A stretch of DNA of 64,000 nt from Zingiber officinale. Taxonomy: Eukaryota; Streptophyta; Magnoliopsida; Zingiberales; Zingiberaceae. A program made the position numbers and the translations under genes. Each line of letters begins with the position of its first letter. The first letter of the stretch is position 1. The DNA is taken from positions 76,332,688 to 76,396,687 of the forward strand of contig NC_056000.1 of the NCBI RefSeq assembly GCF_018446385.1. The letters run 5' to 3'. Below are positions 1-11,200 of this stretch, one piece after another. Below the pieces are notes generated by a model. The model worked only from the letters and a program-made list of their open reading frames with translations, was not told the origin of the DNA and searched no databases.

Positions 1-925
1 TATGACTGCACTGGCGAGCAGAGTGATCTTGGACACCATAAATCTGACAGTGCCCAAGATAACGATTGGGGCTGGACACAGCTGGATGTGCAGGAAGACA
101 CGTAGATAGCTCAAGAGTAGATAGGCGCGGCTGTTAGGTCATTGACGGAACCTACTGGCGACCACCACGATAGTTTAAATACCAATTATGAGAATTCTCT
201 GCTGGAGCCACAAGAGCAATCATTGGCGTCAAAGATGGAGATGGTGTCGAGACTTTTAACTGGGCTCTATAGTTGAGGAGCTGCTCGAATAGCTCATCAA
301 AGGTAATAAGGGCGTCATGAACTTACAGAGCATGCGAGATATTACAGTAATCTTGGCTAAGACCATTCAGGACACGAATGGAAAGCTTATCAAAGTCAAC
401 TTTGACATTCATAAGCGCATGAGCGTCAATATTTCTTTTGATGTCCTGCATATAATTAGTGATAAATCTGTTATCCTGTTGAAGGCTGACAAGATTTTGA
501 CGAGTCATAATTTTGCTACATGAGGAAGTAGCGTAGGTTCTCTCCAACATATGCCATGTATCTCTAGATGAAGTTGATGAAGAAATAAACTGCACAAGAG
601 TAGAAGACATCGAACCTATAATAGTATTGAGGAGAAGTTGATCCTGACGGAGTCAGAGAATATGATCAGGATTCGCCTGAGGGAGCATGACGTCTGTAGG
701 CGTTATCTGCACAGGAGGCAGGGACGTGAGCTATCAACAAAACCCAGTATGTCATATTCGAATAGAAGAGACATGAACAACAAGTGCTAGACATAGTAAT
801 TGGAGGTGGTGAGTTTCAACGGTGTTTGAGCATTGACGTTAAGAACCATAAGGACGGAAGGTGAATCAGGAGTATTTATGAGAGATAGCTGGCGAGTGAT
901 GTCATCGACGGCAACAATTGTAGAA
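1..925 (-). pseudogene. Decayed Copia gag, left-truncated by the window
   Basis: Reading the minus strand from about 925 down to 1 gives, over several frames, the order of a plant Ty1/Copia Gag. An N-terminal part has an NVNAQTPLKLTTSNY-like stretch (about 850-780) and EYDILGFVDSS (about 760-720). A UBN2-type core is open over 323-610 and contains SSTSSRDTWHMLERTYA and LNGLSQDYCNI. Close to position 1 is a damaged zinc knuckle in which the second Cys is Tyr (CQIYGVQDHSARQC). Stop codons (for example after SHAL near 323) and frame changes break it, so no Gag can be made. The rest of the element should lie to the left of the window. The family call rests on motif order; the exact lineage was not determined. 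Confidence 0.8.
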
Positions 926-980
926 GGCGACCCGTGGGTATTATGAAAAAAAAGGAAAAAAGGATTGTTGTTAAGCTTAA

Positions 981-994
981 CGTTCTAATACCAT
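981..994 (-). other. Primer-binding-site remnant of the left Copia fragment
   Basis: On the minus strand this reads ATGGTATTAGAACG, a mutated form of the TGGTATCAGAGC primer site complementary to initiator tRNA-Met that plant Copia elements use. It sits between the gag remnant and a TG dinucleotide at 997, where the 5' LTR should start on this strand. That position supports its identity despite two changes in the core. Confidence 0.55.
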
Positions 995-996
995 TT

Positions 997-1339
997 TGAC
1001 GATAGAATTCATGTACTCTATTAATGATAATATATGGCATATAAATACCATTACAAGTGAAAAATAGAAAAAACACATAAAATAGGAAAATATATAAAAT
1101 ACTAGAAAATAAATAAGTATTTCTTAATAATAATTATTCCCTAATACCTAGGAAATAAATAAATATTTACTAATAATAATTATTTCTTAATATAGAGAAT
1201 CCAATCTTGTCAGTTTTTTTATCTCTTATGTTTTAACTTTTAACCCGTGAAATAAATAAAATATATAAAAAAAATTAAAATTAGTTCGAAAAAACAAATT
1301 TGGAACAGGGAGATTGTAGCTTGAGATTGTATTCGAAGA
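997..1339 (-). repeat. Probable 5' LTR remnant, outer end unresolved
   Basis: This AT-rich stretch lies directly outside the primer-site remnant and begins TGACGATAG, which on the minus strand would be an LTR end in CA. It holds two imperfect copies of a TAATAATAATTATT-type phrase (about 1126 and 1171). No matching 3' LTR is in the window, so the outer boundary cannot be set. No gene is seen. Confidence 0.35.
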
Positions 1340-1347
1340 CCTCTTAC

Positions 1348-2260
1348 CATAGTTTGTAAAATCGCGATCCTACACAAAATCAATTTAGGATCAGAATCAG
1401 ATCGGTTAGGATCGGATCGTAGAATCGTACGATCCTACCAAAAATTCTTAAAATCTTATCATAGATGATTAATAATTAGAAAAAAATACTTAAAAACTCA
1501 TTTACATATAAATAAATAATTAATTTTGTATATATATGCAATCATTTATACTCAACATCTCAAATTATATTACTACATGTACAAATTTAAATTAACTTGT
1601 ATTTCAACTATCATTCTAGCATAGTAATAGTATTTATATTTTCATATTATAAAATGAAAGAATATAAAATTTCTATTATCACAATAATAATAACACATTT
1701 AATGTCAAAAATATTTCCTTGATTTATAAGATAATTAAATTTAAAGACAACAAAGTACCTAACATATATAACAGAAGCTATTAAATCTTTTGATTCAAAT
1801 ATAAATACCGAAAATAATTTTCTAAAGACGGGTTGATGTCACATAATATTAGACAATAGACATCCAAAAACTCATTATTTTGGGGAAAAGAAAAATGACA
1901 AAATATTATTGATAAAATTTTTTTAAAAAATAATAATTAAACATATGTTTAAATAGTTTAAAACCCTAATGAGATGAAAAAAAAATAATAAAAAAAAAAG
2001 ATAAAATCTTCTGGACATCCGAAAAGGATTTAAATAATATTTTTTGGATTTGAAATAGGGTGATTAAGGATAAACTTTGAAATTTATTAAAGATCTCTGA
2101 ATGAATTTTGATTTGATGCGAGTCAAAAGTTATGACCTCTCAAAGCTTTCACCGATCCTGTTCTGATTTGTTCCGATCCTATCGATTCTATTTAATCCTA
2201 CCGATCCTGCTACGATCCTACTGTAAAAAATGATTCTGAATCGCGATTTTACAAATTATG
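1348..2260. mobile_element. hAT-like non-autonomous element with 8-bp target duplication
   Basis: The ends are near-perfect inverted repeats. The left end reads CATAGTTTGTAAAATCGCG and the right end, read on the other strand, reads CATAATTTGTAAAATCGCG. Both are flanked directly by CCTCTTAC (1340-1347 and 2261-2268), an exact 8-bp target duplication of the size hAT transposases make. Inside each end are clustered GATCCTA/TAGGATC subterminal motifs, also usual for hAT elements. The 913-bp interior is AT-rich with no transposase reading frame, so it must depend on an enzyme in trans. An 8-bp duplication argues against Mutator (9 bp) and CACTA (3 bp); the family call remains an inference. Confidence 0.8.
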
Positions 2261-2268
2261 CCTCTTAC

Positions 2269-2690
2269 ACCTTGATTTACCAAATATTTGAAGTATTGAT
2301 TTTACAATTTTAGTTGTAATTTAGTTTGAATAGTGAAAAATAGCATACACTGTTTTGACAATTTAATTTGTAAAATAATCTACTGAATAAAAATTAACAG
2401 GTTGAGTTTTTTTTTTATTTATGGTTTTAAATCAAATTAGAGAGCATGATTTCTAAATAAAATTTAAAAAAAAATCCTAAAGCTGGGTCAGAAAAAGAAT
2501 TAAGTACCAAGTTTAGTGTGTCATAACAAAAGAAAGCTTACGTTGGATAAGAAAATTTAAAGGAAATATATACCATAAATTTTTTGAATTTATAGTAAGT
2601 AAATGGTGCGTTTAATGTAGATAAGAACATAGTTTTTTCTTAAAAAAAAATTTCTAAATATGAAATATTCATGACATCTTCGGTTAGCTT
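2269..2690. other. AT-rich intergenic stretch
   Basis: Between the hAT-like element and the promoter motifs of the FYVE/SYLF gene there is only AT-rich DNA with short A and T runs. I see no reading frame, RNA gene or repeat boundary here. Confidence 0.5.
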
Positions 2691-2692
2691 GT

Positions 2693-2799
2693 TGGGCCCA
2701 AACATTCAATTATGAGCCCAATAAAGAAATTTGGGTCCGCCCCAACTTAGCTCCCCGGCGGCCGACGGGTACCCTTGGGGTCGTGTCTCTATATATAGA
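2693..2799 (+). promoter_or_regulatory. Core promoter of the FYVE/SYLF gene
   Basis: A palindromic TGGGCCCA (2693-2700), with a second GCCCAAT a few bases on, matches the site II (TGGGCY) class bound by TCP factors and common in plant housekeeping promoters. A TATATATAG box lies at about 2790-2798. Transcription would then start near 2820-2830, giving a leader of roughly 150 bases before the proposed ATG at 2978. The motifs are visible; the start site is inferred. Confidence 0.55.
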
Positions 2800-2931
2800 T
2801 ATATACTTTGATAGTTCCTTCCACGGCTGCTCTTCCTCCTTTCGTCAGGTTTTGGTTTTCTTCGCAGCTCCAACACCAAAAATCCCTTCGGAATCCTCAA
2901 TCTCCCAGCAATCTATTTCAATTTTCAATCA

Positions 2932-2958
2932 ATGGTGAATTTTCTTTTGGAAATCTGA
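2932..2958 (+). other. Short upstream ORF (8 codons)
   Basis: ATG at 2932 opens MVNFLLEI and stops at 2956-2958, 19 bases before the proposed main ATG at 2978. It has G at +4 but lacks a purine at -3. If the transcript starts near the TATA-predicted site, this uORF would lie in the leader and could lower translation of the main frame. Confidence 0.4.
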
Positions 2959-2977
2959 CTCGCCTGATCGATTCACT

Positions 2978-5900
2978 ATGATAGGGAGCAACAATCTCTA
3001 CTCTGCAACGGGAATTGAGGAATCGACATCTCCCCCGTCTGCCGCCTATTCGGATACATGCATGAAGAATTTCTGCCCTTCGTCGGTGGAGGTTGGATTT
3101 AATCGACTCGTCGTTACTTTAATTTCCCCTTGTCATATCTCGTTTTGGGACCGGACCAAAGGGAAAATTTTGGTCAGGTTCCACTACTTGGTTTCAGATT
3201 CCTCCGTAATTGAGGGGAGGTGCTTGTGTGAATTTCCAGGAAAATCAATTTTTCTGAGGTTTTGATTTCCAGTCCATAGGGTTAAATTTCTTCTTTGACA
3301 TGATAGGATTCAATACTACAATTTAATTTGTTGTTGATTTTTTTTTCATCCCTTTCTGTTTAGTTGAATGTAACTTTACTTGCAGGAAGGAGTAGTTGAT
3401 CATAATGTATTAGATTTCGTCATCCAATTGCACTTCTCCTCAACTCTAAGCTTTTTTATAATGTTATTTTTTTTAAAAAAATTCTGATCATCATTTTTTA
3501 ATTATAGTGTACTAGATTCAGCTTCCGCATTGCACTTCTCCTCAAGTCTAACTTTTTTTTTTTCATAATGGTTTTTCATTCTGTTCTTTCTGTTTAACTA
3601 TGGTGTCTTGGATTTCAGCTTCCGATTGCACTTCTCCTCAAGCATAACTTTCTTTTATAATGTTATTTTTGATTCTGTTCATTCCATTTTAATATAAATT
3701 AGATTTTTTTTGTAGAATTGAATTTAAAAAAAACTAAATTGTGTATTTTCTCACACAAACTATATATTACCATTTATCTTAGCTTGCTTTCATGCTGCAA
3801 AGAGAATTTAGTTGGAAACACATTACACTGAGTTCACAAAAACCACTAGTCAAATACTCGAGGAATTGTTTTTTGGTTTTTTATATTCATGATTTCAGCA
3901 TAATGTCTACTATTGAAAAGATAGAGAACAGCTTGTTGGAAGTTCCGTATATTGATTTCTGAAATCTTTAATCAGGTTTCTGATCAAATAGAGGATATCA
4001 ACAATGATATCTCTTCACCTAAGAGCGATAAATCTTGCAATCCAGAAGTGCTTCAATCTTCTATTCGCAGAATGAACACTACTGAAGATGCTGTAGAAAT
4101 GAAATCAGGCAAATATTTCTTTTATGATTCGCCGCTTTACGAGGAAACTGGCTTTTGGATACCTGTATCTGTCCCTCCCATGCTTGAAAATGACCATGAT
4201 GAATGGAGCAAGGGATTTAGTTCCAATGGTGGTTACTTTCCTGAGGAAGAATTCAGTTGGGACCAATTATCAGAAGATAAGGAGATGACCATATGGGATG
4301 TGGTTTATGAAATGCTTCTTATGGCGCGAGGCAAAGTGAGTGCTGTTAGTTCGGGCGACCTTATGAGTCGTAAAGTGCCTTGCATGTCAACAGAACTCTT
4401 AGAAGAAACATGGAAAGAAATGGCTAAGACTCTGGCAGAGGCTAACTATGGGCACAAAATGGTGATTTTGGAAACTGAGCCACCAAAGTGGTTGCCTGAT
4501 AGTGCTGCTGCAGCTTGCATGTTGTGCAATGTGCGCTTTCACCCAATAATGTGCTCAAGGCATCATTGCCGGTTTTGTGGTGGCATATTTTGCAACGATT
4601 GTTCCAAAGGAAGAAGCTTGCTTCCTAGAAAATTCAGAGTTGCAGACCCACAACGAGTCTGTGACGTTTGTGGCGTTCGATTGGAATCGGTTCAGGTTTA
4701 CTTGATGAATCAAATCAGTCATGCCTCGCAACTTCCAACCCATGATTTGACTGACCTCAGCACCTTGCGATCATGGTTGAACTTTCCATGGGGTCGAACT
4801 ATGGAGTATGAGATTTACAAAGCAGCAAATATACTTCGCACTTACACTAAGGTAGGCCATTTTTCCTAATGGTACTGGTATGATCATAACTAGGTAAATC
4901 TTATGTTCCAATGGCATGGAATTCATGTTAGCTTTTTCACAAACATTTCGCTTACACTTATAAATTCTCCCAACTGTTAATGATTGTGATTTACTTCAGA
5001 ATTTCTCAACGTCAATTTCCAGGTCATTTTTCTTTGGACGTTTCAAATTTGTTAGTGGTCTTGCCAACATCTAGCAATTGCACTTGCATGACTAGGAGAT
5101 ATTGCCTGGATAGACTACTATCTAAAAGCTGGAACAAGTGGGATTCCAATTAAATTCATTTCTAGGACATCTTATGAACTGCAACGTATCAGCATCTTCA
5201 TTTATTTATAGTACACTTCTAATGCATTTTGAACACTGCTCATTATGGTTAATTTTAATTACATTTGAAAGATTCAGTGTCTGCATTATACCTGACTTCT
5301 CTCTTAAATAGAAATGACTGTTGACAAACAACACCATCAACAAGCAGTATTAGTCACAATTATTTAAAGTAGCCAACATGCATTTTTATCCCTCAATGTT
5401 GTCCAGGACTGTTATTTTGTAATATCGATACCTCTTAAATTATTTTTAATTAAATAGAATTTCAGACTGTTGTAATTATTGCTAGGTTGGTTCTTTGAAG
5501 CCTGAGAAGTCCATCCCTGAAGCTATTCTGAAACAAGCAAAGGGCCTTGCAATCCTAACTGTTGTTTGTGTTGGTATGGTTGTTACTTATAAAATTGGGA
5601 CTGGTCTTGTTATCTCTAGACGAGAAGATGGCTCCTGGTCTCCACCCTCTGCCATCTCTTCATTTGGTTTTGGATGGGGAGCTCAGGTTAGGTTTTTTTT
5701 TTAAAATATATATAAGAGCCTTATTTGGTATATACTGTCAGTTTGGTGAAGTGAGTATTGAGACCATAAGATACAATAATTAATCCTTTGCACAGGTTGG
5801 AGGCGAGCTAACTGACTATATAATTGTATTGAGGAACAAAGCTGCCATCAAAACTTTTAGTAGCCATGGGCATTTATCACTTGGTGCAGGAGTGAGTGCA

Positions 5901-6832
5901 GCTGCTGGCATTGTTGGACGGACAGCAGAGGCCGACATACGTGCAGGTGATGGTGGTTATGCTGCTTGTTTGACATACAGCTGCAGTAGAGGTATGTCTC
6001 TTCCAAATACCAATTGCCTTATTCATCCGAATAAGGCAGAATTGTGAATTATGCATCAGCTAAATTATGTTTGCTTCAAAAAGCTAGACCTCAAGCTTAT
6101 TTTTTGGAGAATGTTGTGGTTGATCAAATTCAACAAACACCTCTATATAAATTAGATATGAAATTTTGTTCTTTCTTAGATAGCAAACATCCCAGACCCA
6201 CAATAGTAGTAAAAATTTAAGGTTCTAGAGAAATGCCTTCGGTTTTCTCAGTTCTGTTCCCTCCCATATTTGGAATTTGTTGACTTGAATTTGTGCATCT
6301 AAGCAAATATGAACAAACCCGATACACAATTCATTGCTGGTGACCGATATGGGGCTTATTATTTTTGTCGAAGAAAGGTTACTAGGCAGATTACACAACC
6401 TGCGTGTCTGATTACAACTTCGGCTGTTAGATTAGGCTTGAGTCATTAGCTTAGCCATTTCCTCTTAAATCATTTGATAATAAACCAAAATGAATCCCGC
6501 CTCAAATTTCAATTTAGGAGTTTTTGGATTCATGAATATGCATGACCAAATCATAGTTGATTTCTATCATCAGCAAGAATTTGTAATGCACTCACTCAGC
6601 TTTTGCTCTTCATCAATTATCATGTTCAGCTTGAAACTCATCTTAGCTGTTGTATCCTGCAGGTGCGTTTGTCGGTTGTGCTCTCAATAGCAACATGGTC
6701 GGTACTCGTGTGTCTGAAAACTCCCGTTTCTATGGCGCTCCGGTCAAGGCATCCGACATACTTTTGGGCTCGATGCCGAGGCCACCAGCTGCCGCCGTCC
6801 TCTACCGTGCTCTTTATGATCTTATTCCTTAA
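2978..6832 (+). CDS. FYVE zinc-finger and SYLF domain protein (CFS1-like)
   Basis: Proposed exons are 2978-3091, 3976-4851, 5486-5686, 5796-5991 and 6663-6832, all with GT-AG introns and compatible phases, giving 518 residues. A FYVE finger lies at about 210-276, with four CxxC-type cysteine pairs and the PI3P-binding SRHHCRFCGG signature at about 232-241. The SYLF (YSC84/DUF500) domain fills about 331-518 and includes PEKSIPEAILKQAKGLAI and a glycine-rich YKIGTGLVISRREDGSWSPP stretch. The family is plant FYVE/SYLF proteins such as Arabidopsis CFS1, which link PI3P membranes, ESCRT or actin to autophagosome turnover. Role and place here (endosome, autophagosome) are inferred from that family. 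Exons 2-5 are very secure. Exon 1 is less certain; if it is wrong, the first in-frame ATG is at 4072. Confidence 0.9.
3407..3695 (+). repeat. Three tandem ~95-bp repeats in intron 1
   Basis: Copies start near 3407, 3507 and 3603. Each runs from a GTRTTAGATT-like opening through ATTGCACTTCTCCTCAA to a T-run and ATAATG, then a TTCTG.TC phrase. The copies differ by small indels. They lie wholly inside the first intron of the FYVE/SYLF gene and do not touch the proposed splice sites. Confidence 0.75.
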
Positions 6833-7040
6833 GCTGGAAAGTTATCCCAACCAACAATATGAACTCCTGATTCCAGTCTGATTACTAAGGAGGTCATCTA
6901 TATATGTTGGCTCGCTTCCGGCCCTAATTCTTTGGTTTTGTGTGCATAAAGTAGCAATTCAAAGTGTACAGATGGAAATCACTTGACAAATCTTTTAGTT
7001 TATTGTTTGGATCAAATCTATGCAATCCTAAATGTCTATC

Positions 7041-7048
<8 letters not shown>

Positions 7049-7091
<43 letters not shown>
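7049..7091. repeat. (TA)n microsatellite
   Basis: An uninterrupted TA dinucleotide tract of about 43 bases. It directly precedes the near-palindrome at 7099-7160. Confidence 0.95.
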
Positions 7092-7095
<4 letters not shown>

Positions 7096-7098
7096 AGT

Positions 7099-7160
7099 GA
7101 TATCCTGCGCGACGCGCACAGTTGTGCAGTGCATGATTGTACGCATCGCGCAGGATATCA
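7099..7160. repeat. Near-palindrome with GATATCCTGCGCGA arms
   Basis: The left arm GATATCCTGCGCGACGCG and the right arm CGCATCGCGCAGGATATC are reverse complements with one mismatch, separated by about 26 bases. A related diverged arm, GATATCCTATGCACGCG, recurs near 7641 in the same direction as the left arm. The right arm and the 7641 copy therefore bracket the AT-rich block at 7161-7640 as outward-facing inverted repeats. This could be the end structure of a small transposon, but no target duplication was found. Confidence 0.6.
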
Positions 7161-7324
7161 ACCGCTTTGTTTTTTTTTTTTTTTTTTTTTTTTTTTCATT
7201 TTTTCGATTTTTTTAATATTTTAAATTAAAAAAATTAACATTTCTTTATATAAATTTTTAATACATTAATATATCCCCTCAACATATTACAATACTCAAT
7301 AAATACTTAAATTAATTTTATTTT

Positions 7325-7600
7325 AAAACCAAACACTATAACCTAATTGGAAACCTGAATCTCAGAGGTAAAATCTAAAAAAAAAATACCTTTGATACTA
7401 TAACCCAAAGTCTAAATCTTAAAGGTAAAATCTAAAAAAAAATAACTTTAATATTATAACCCAAAACCTGAACTCTAAATAACTTTAATACTATAATCGA
7501 AAGCCTAAACCCTAAGGTAAAATATAAAAAAAAATAACTTTAATACTATAATCCAAAATTTGAATCCTAAAAATAAAATTTTTAAAAAATAATTTAATTA
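7325..7600 (+). repeat. About four or five imperfect ~60-bp tandem repeats
   Basis: Units carry TTTAATACTATAACCCAAA, then CCTAAA..CTAAAGGTAAAATC and an A-run. The copies differ in length (one is shortened near 7470) and by substitutions. The array is non-coding and lies between the two outward-facing GATATCC arms. Confidence 0.7.
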
Positions 7601-7671
7601 TTTGTTTTAATTCAATTTTTTTTTTAAAAAATTAAAATATGATATCCTATGCACGCGTAGTCGCGCACTGG

Positions 7672-7796
7672 TTAAGTGCACTTTAATACGATGGTTGCAT
7701 AAAGAATTTATTCCTTTCACTGGTTATGTATATATATTCCTTTCACTCGTTAAGTGCACTTTATCTTTAATACGATGGTTGCATAAAGAATTTATT
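7672..7796 (+). repeat. Direct duplication of ~42 bp
   Basis: A phrase from GGTTAAGTGCACTTT through AATACGATGGTTGCATAAAG to AATTTATT occurs at about 7672-7713 and again at about 7749-7796. The second copy has an extra ATCTTT. It looks like a local tandem duplication upstream of the NHL gene promoter. Confidence 0.75.
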
Positions 7797-7939
7797 GAGA
7801 TGTAATTTCTCTTTAATTGTGGCTTTTTAAGCGTGAATGATTTGTCCAATAACAATGATGATGGACGCATCTCGGCTGTCCATTAGTATTTTTAAATAGT
7901 GGAGGTAATTACAATGGTTGGATTCCCATTAAGCCTTGT

Positions 7940-8047
7940 TGGGCCTTCGTAGACGAGGCTCATTTAACAGTCCATTGGGCAAACCTCAAAGACATCATCC
8001 ATTCGACCATGTTGGGCCTTCATCTACCAGGACCGCTTATCAGCCCA
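7940..8047 (+). promoter_or_regulatory. Site II-rich promoter of the NHL gene
   Basis: TGGGCC occurs at 7940-7945 and 8013-8018, TTGGGC at 7975-7980, and the reverse form GCCCA at 8043-8047. Clusters of TGGGCY are TCP-type site II elements in plant promoters. No clear TATA box is seen between them and the ATG at 8224, as is usual for such promoters. Confidence 0.5.
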
Positions 8048-8223
8048 TTTTGTTACAGCTTGAAAAGGGGCCTGCCTTTTCTCTTTCCTTTCTTCTTCGC
8101 TTTCAACAGAGCCCATGACACTGCAGCCGGCAGCATCACACTCCCACCGAGCGAACTGCTTCACGGACTAGTACCTTTCTGCTTTCCGCCCGATTCTCTC
8201 GCTCGCTTCTTCTGAGCTGCGAG

Positions 8224-11200
8224 ATGGATCGATCCGTTCTCTTCCTCTTCGTTGTCTTCCTTATCGTCAGCTCCACCCCTGCTTCTTACGCCGCCGCCTT
8301 TCTCGATTCCAAAACGCAAGGTAGGTAGCCCTGTGGGTCGTCGTCGAAGCGACCCCGTTGTGGTTATATCTATTTTTTGCTCCTTCTCTCCGAAGATTGC
8401 GCGGATCACTCTTTTGTTATGATCCTGCAGGTGCCATTGTGAAGCATTTGTCCCATGTTCTCAAATGGACCAAGTCCGCCCCGAAAACAACCCAGCATGG
8501 TAGGTGGAGGCATCTTTCTCTTCGATTTTTCTTCAAAGTTGTTCCTTTGCGACTCAAGCTGTGTGTCCCATATGATGGTTGGCAGATGGGGACGTCGTCG
8601 ACTTCGAGAGTGGGTACTTCGTGGAGACGCTTGTGGAGGGCGGCAAGCTTGGAGTGCTGCCACACGCCATCCGGGTTTCCCCAGAGGGCGAGCTCTTCGC
8701 AGTTGATGCCACAAACAATAATATAGTTCGGATCACTCCTCCTCTCTCCCAGTGTAATTCCGCCTTCCTTTCACTTGCATGTCTTTTTATTGCAAACTAT
8801 CAGTAGAGATCTTAGGTTATAAGTTCTTTGGAGTTATACTTCGGGGCTATGCTATCTGAGACTTTTGTTGAGACGATCACTTTTTTGTTTATATTAGTCA
8901 AAATGAGACATATGCTCGTATTTTTTGGCATTGTAATTTGGGTTTACAAAAATGGAGTTGCAGATAGCAGAGCAAGACTGGTTGCTGGTTCATTTCAGGG
9001 ATACTCTGGGCATGTAGATGGTAAACCTGCTGATGCTCGTTTCTATCATCCAAAAGGTGTCACTATGGATGACAAAGGGAATGTGTATGTTGCTGATACC
9101 TCCAATCTGGCTATTCGTAAGATAAGTGAAACAGGTACGATACTTGGACAAAGCCTTCTGAATTTGGAGCTGAAGAAATGCAAAATTAAGTCACCAATTT
9201 CTGCAAATGTCAAAAAAAACCTGCTTTTTTATTTGTCCCTGTTATCAGGTGTAACTACTATTGCTGGAGGGAAATCCAATTTAGCAGGTTATAGAGATGG
9301 ACCAAGTGATGATGCTAAGTTTTCTAGTGACTTTGATGTGGTATATGTTGGAAGAACTTGTTCTCTTATAGTTGTAGACAGGGGTAATGCTGCTCTTCGC
9401 CAGATTTCTCTTCAGCAAGAGGACTGTGAATACCAAGATACTTCAGTATCTACACCAGGTTACTTAAAACTTTCCAGTGATGTTCCTTCATATATAGTTA
9501 TTTTTGTAATCAAGAAACATAGAACTGGAATACATTTTCCACCTTGCGATATGGCACTATTGTTCCAATATTTTCTCTTCCATGTTCTCGAATTACTGTT
9601 AAACACTTGTAAACTTCAAGCTTCATTTCAAGTTGAGCTGTAATCTATTGAGAAAATTTGTTAGTGTTATAAATGGGGCACTTCGGTACACGAAGCTCCC
9701 GCCATGCGGGGTCCTGGTGGAGGATCCACCTTACCCTGTTTTTTGCAAGAGACTGTTTCCAGGATTCGAACCCGTGACATTTTAGTCAAAAAGCAACAAC
9801 TTTACCGTTGCGCTAATACTCCCCTTCTTGTTAGTGTTATAAATAAAGACTATAATTTGGTTCTTCTTGGACATTGGCATAACAAGTTGAAAAATATGAA
9901 CTCAGTCATCTATCACTTGTCAAAATGCAAGGTGATTCTTGTTTGTTAATTGGTAATATGGTATTAGGGAAAGGAATGAATGTATATAAACCAGAAACCA
10001 CAAGGGCATGATGATGCATATTTGAAGGCTTTGGTTGTTATTGCGAACAAGACTCAACTTGTAAAACTGTAATGTAAGAAAGTTTCTAGTAAACTTTTTA
10101 TCTTTGATGCCAGAGGATTTTGTATTGTTCCCTGTTTGTTTTTGTTCATGATTTTAATGCCTGTTTTCATTTCTGTAATATTTGTTCTTGGGCAAGTTTT
10201 TTTTTACACTGTGTGCATCTGATGCCTGGATTTTGGCACATATCACTATCAATTGTCATACACTGGTGATGATTTTTTTCTGCTGCTATGACTCCTCCAT
10301 CCTAAGGTTAAGATGATAAATTTCAATCTTATTTTTTTCCCCTCTTTTGATAAATGACATAAAACACTTAGTCTTTCAAGAAGTTTAGAGAAGTCTAACT
10401 CGTTCTATTGTATTGAAGTAATAGTATTGTTTTCATCCGAAAAACTGATAGATAGCTGATGTTTCATATTATTATATCTTACTCGAGTGTTTCATGTCAT
10501 TTCTCATTTGTTTTTTTTTGTCTTTTGAATTTCACATTGAAGTCTGACTATTCTGACTACTCAAACTGCATAGTAAGCTAACCTTTATTTATGCAACATA
10601 GGTGGACGAAATCACTAGAGAAAACAAAGTAGATAATTGACGCCTGTAGTTTACTATAGTATTTTTCTTTCATATAATGTAATGTCTCCAAAAATTTACT
10701 GTTGGTATCTCATTTCTTGATTCTTTATCTGAAATTGTGAATGACTCAATTTGACAAAGTCTTTTTTATAAAAAATTATCCTCATGATCCAAATTACAAT
10801 TGATATAACAACTTATTGTTTCTGGTTCTTTTGTGGCAGATATTATTATGGTCATTGGTGCAATATTTGCAGGGTACATCTCATGCTTGTTTCAGTATGG
10901 ATTTGGACCATTTATTTCCCAGAAGGTGATAAACCATACAACTTTATTTTGTTTAGCACTTGTTTATTTTTCTGACGCAATATTTATGCATCAACTATAG
11001 ATACTACAATTTATCCATGGGTTCCAAAGATTTGGGTCAGTTACATGGATCTTACCCCTCTATTTAACTAGAATGAAGACCAACTCATCTAAATCTAGAA
11101 TGTATTGATTGTCTTTAACATCTTCTTATTAGTGTAGCATATTGTCTCTCATCTTATTATGTGTTGCACTAACCACTCTTGGTTCGTAATAGTTTTTCCA

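Larger units (their letters stand above)
6833..7939. other. Intergenic stretch: 3' UTR, simple repeats and tandem repeats
   Basis: The first 100-150 bases are the 3' UTR of the FYVE/SYLF gene (a CATAAA at about 6945 may serve as its poly(A) signal). After it come a (TA)n tract, a near-palindrome, a T27 run (7170-7196), tandem AT-rich repeats and a short duplication, each listed separately. I see no coding sequence; the long frame through the (TA)n and poly(T) is low-complexity noise. Confidence 0.6.

Noticed and set aside
2706-2900. Minus-strand 64-codon frame over the FYVE/SYLF promoter and leader
   Set aside because: It overlaps the TATA box and leader of the plus-strand gene and has no domain.
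3952-3975. Start of the FYVE/SYLF protein at 3952
   Set aside because: The codon there is TTG, not ATG. An acceptor AG at 3974-3975 with a pyrimidine-rich tract explains the open frame better.
6983-7216. 77-codon frame through the (TA)n and poly(T) tracts
   Set aside because: It is simple-sequence translation (repeated IY and F).
9704-9949. 81-codon frame in the NHL gene's intron 5
   Set aside because: It is mostly the antisense of the Au SINE.
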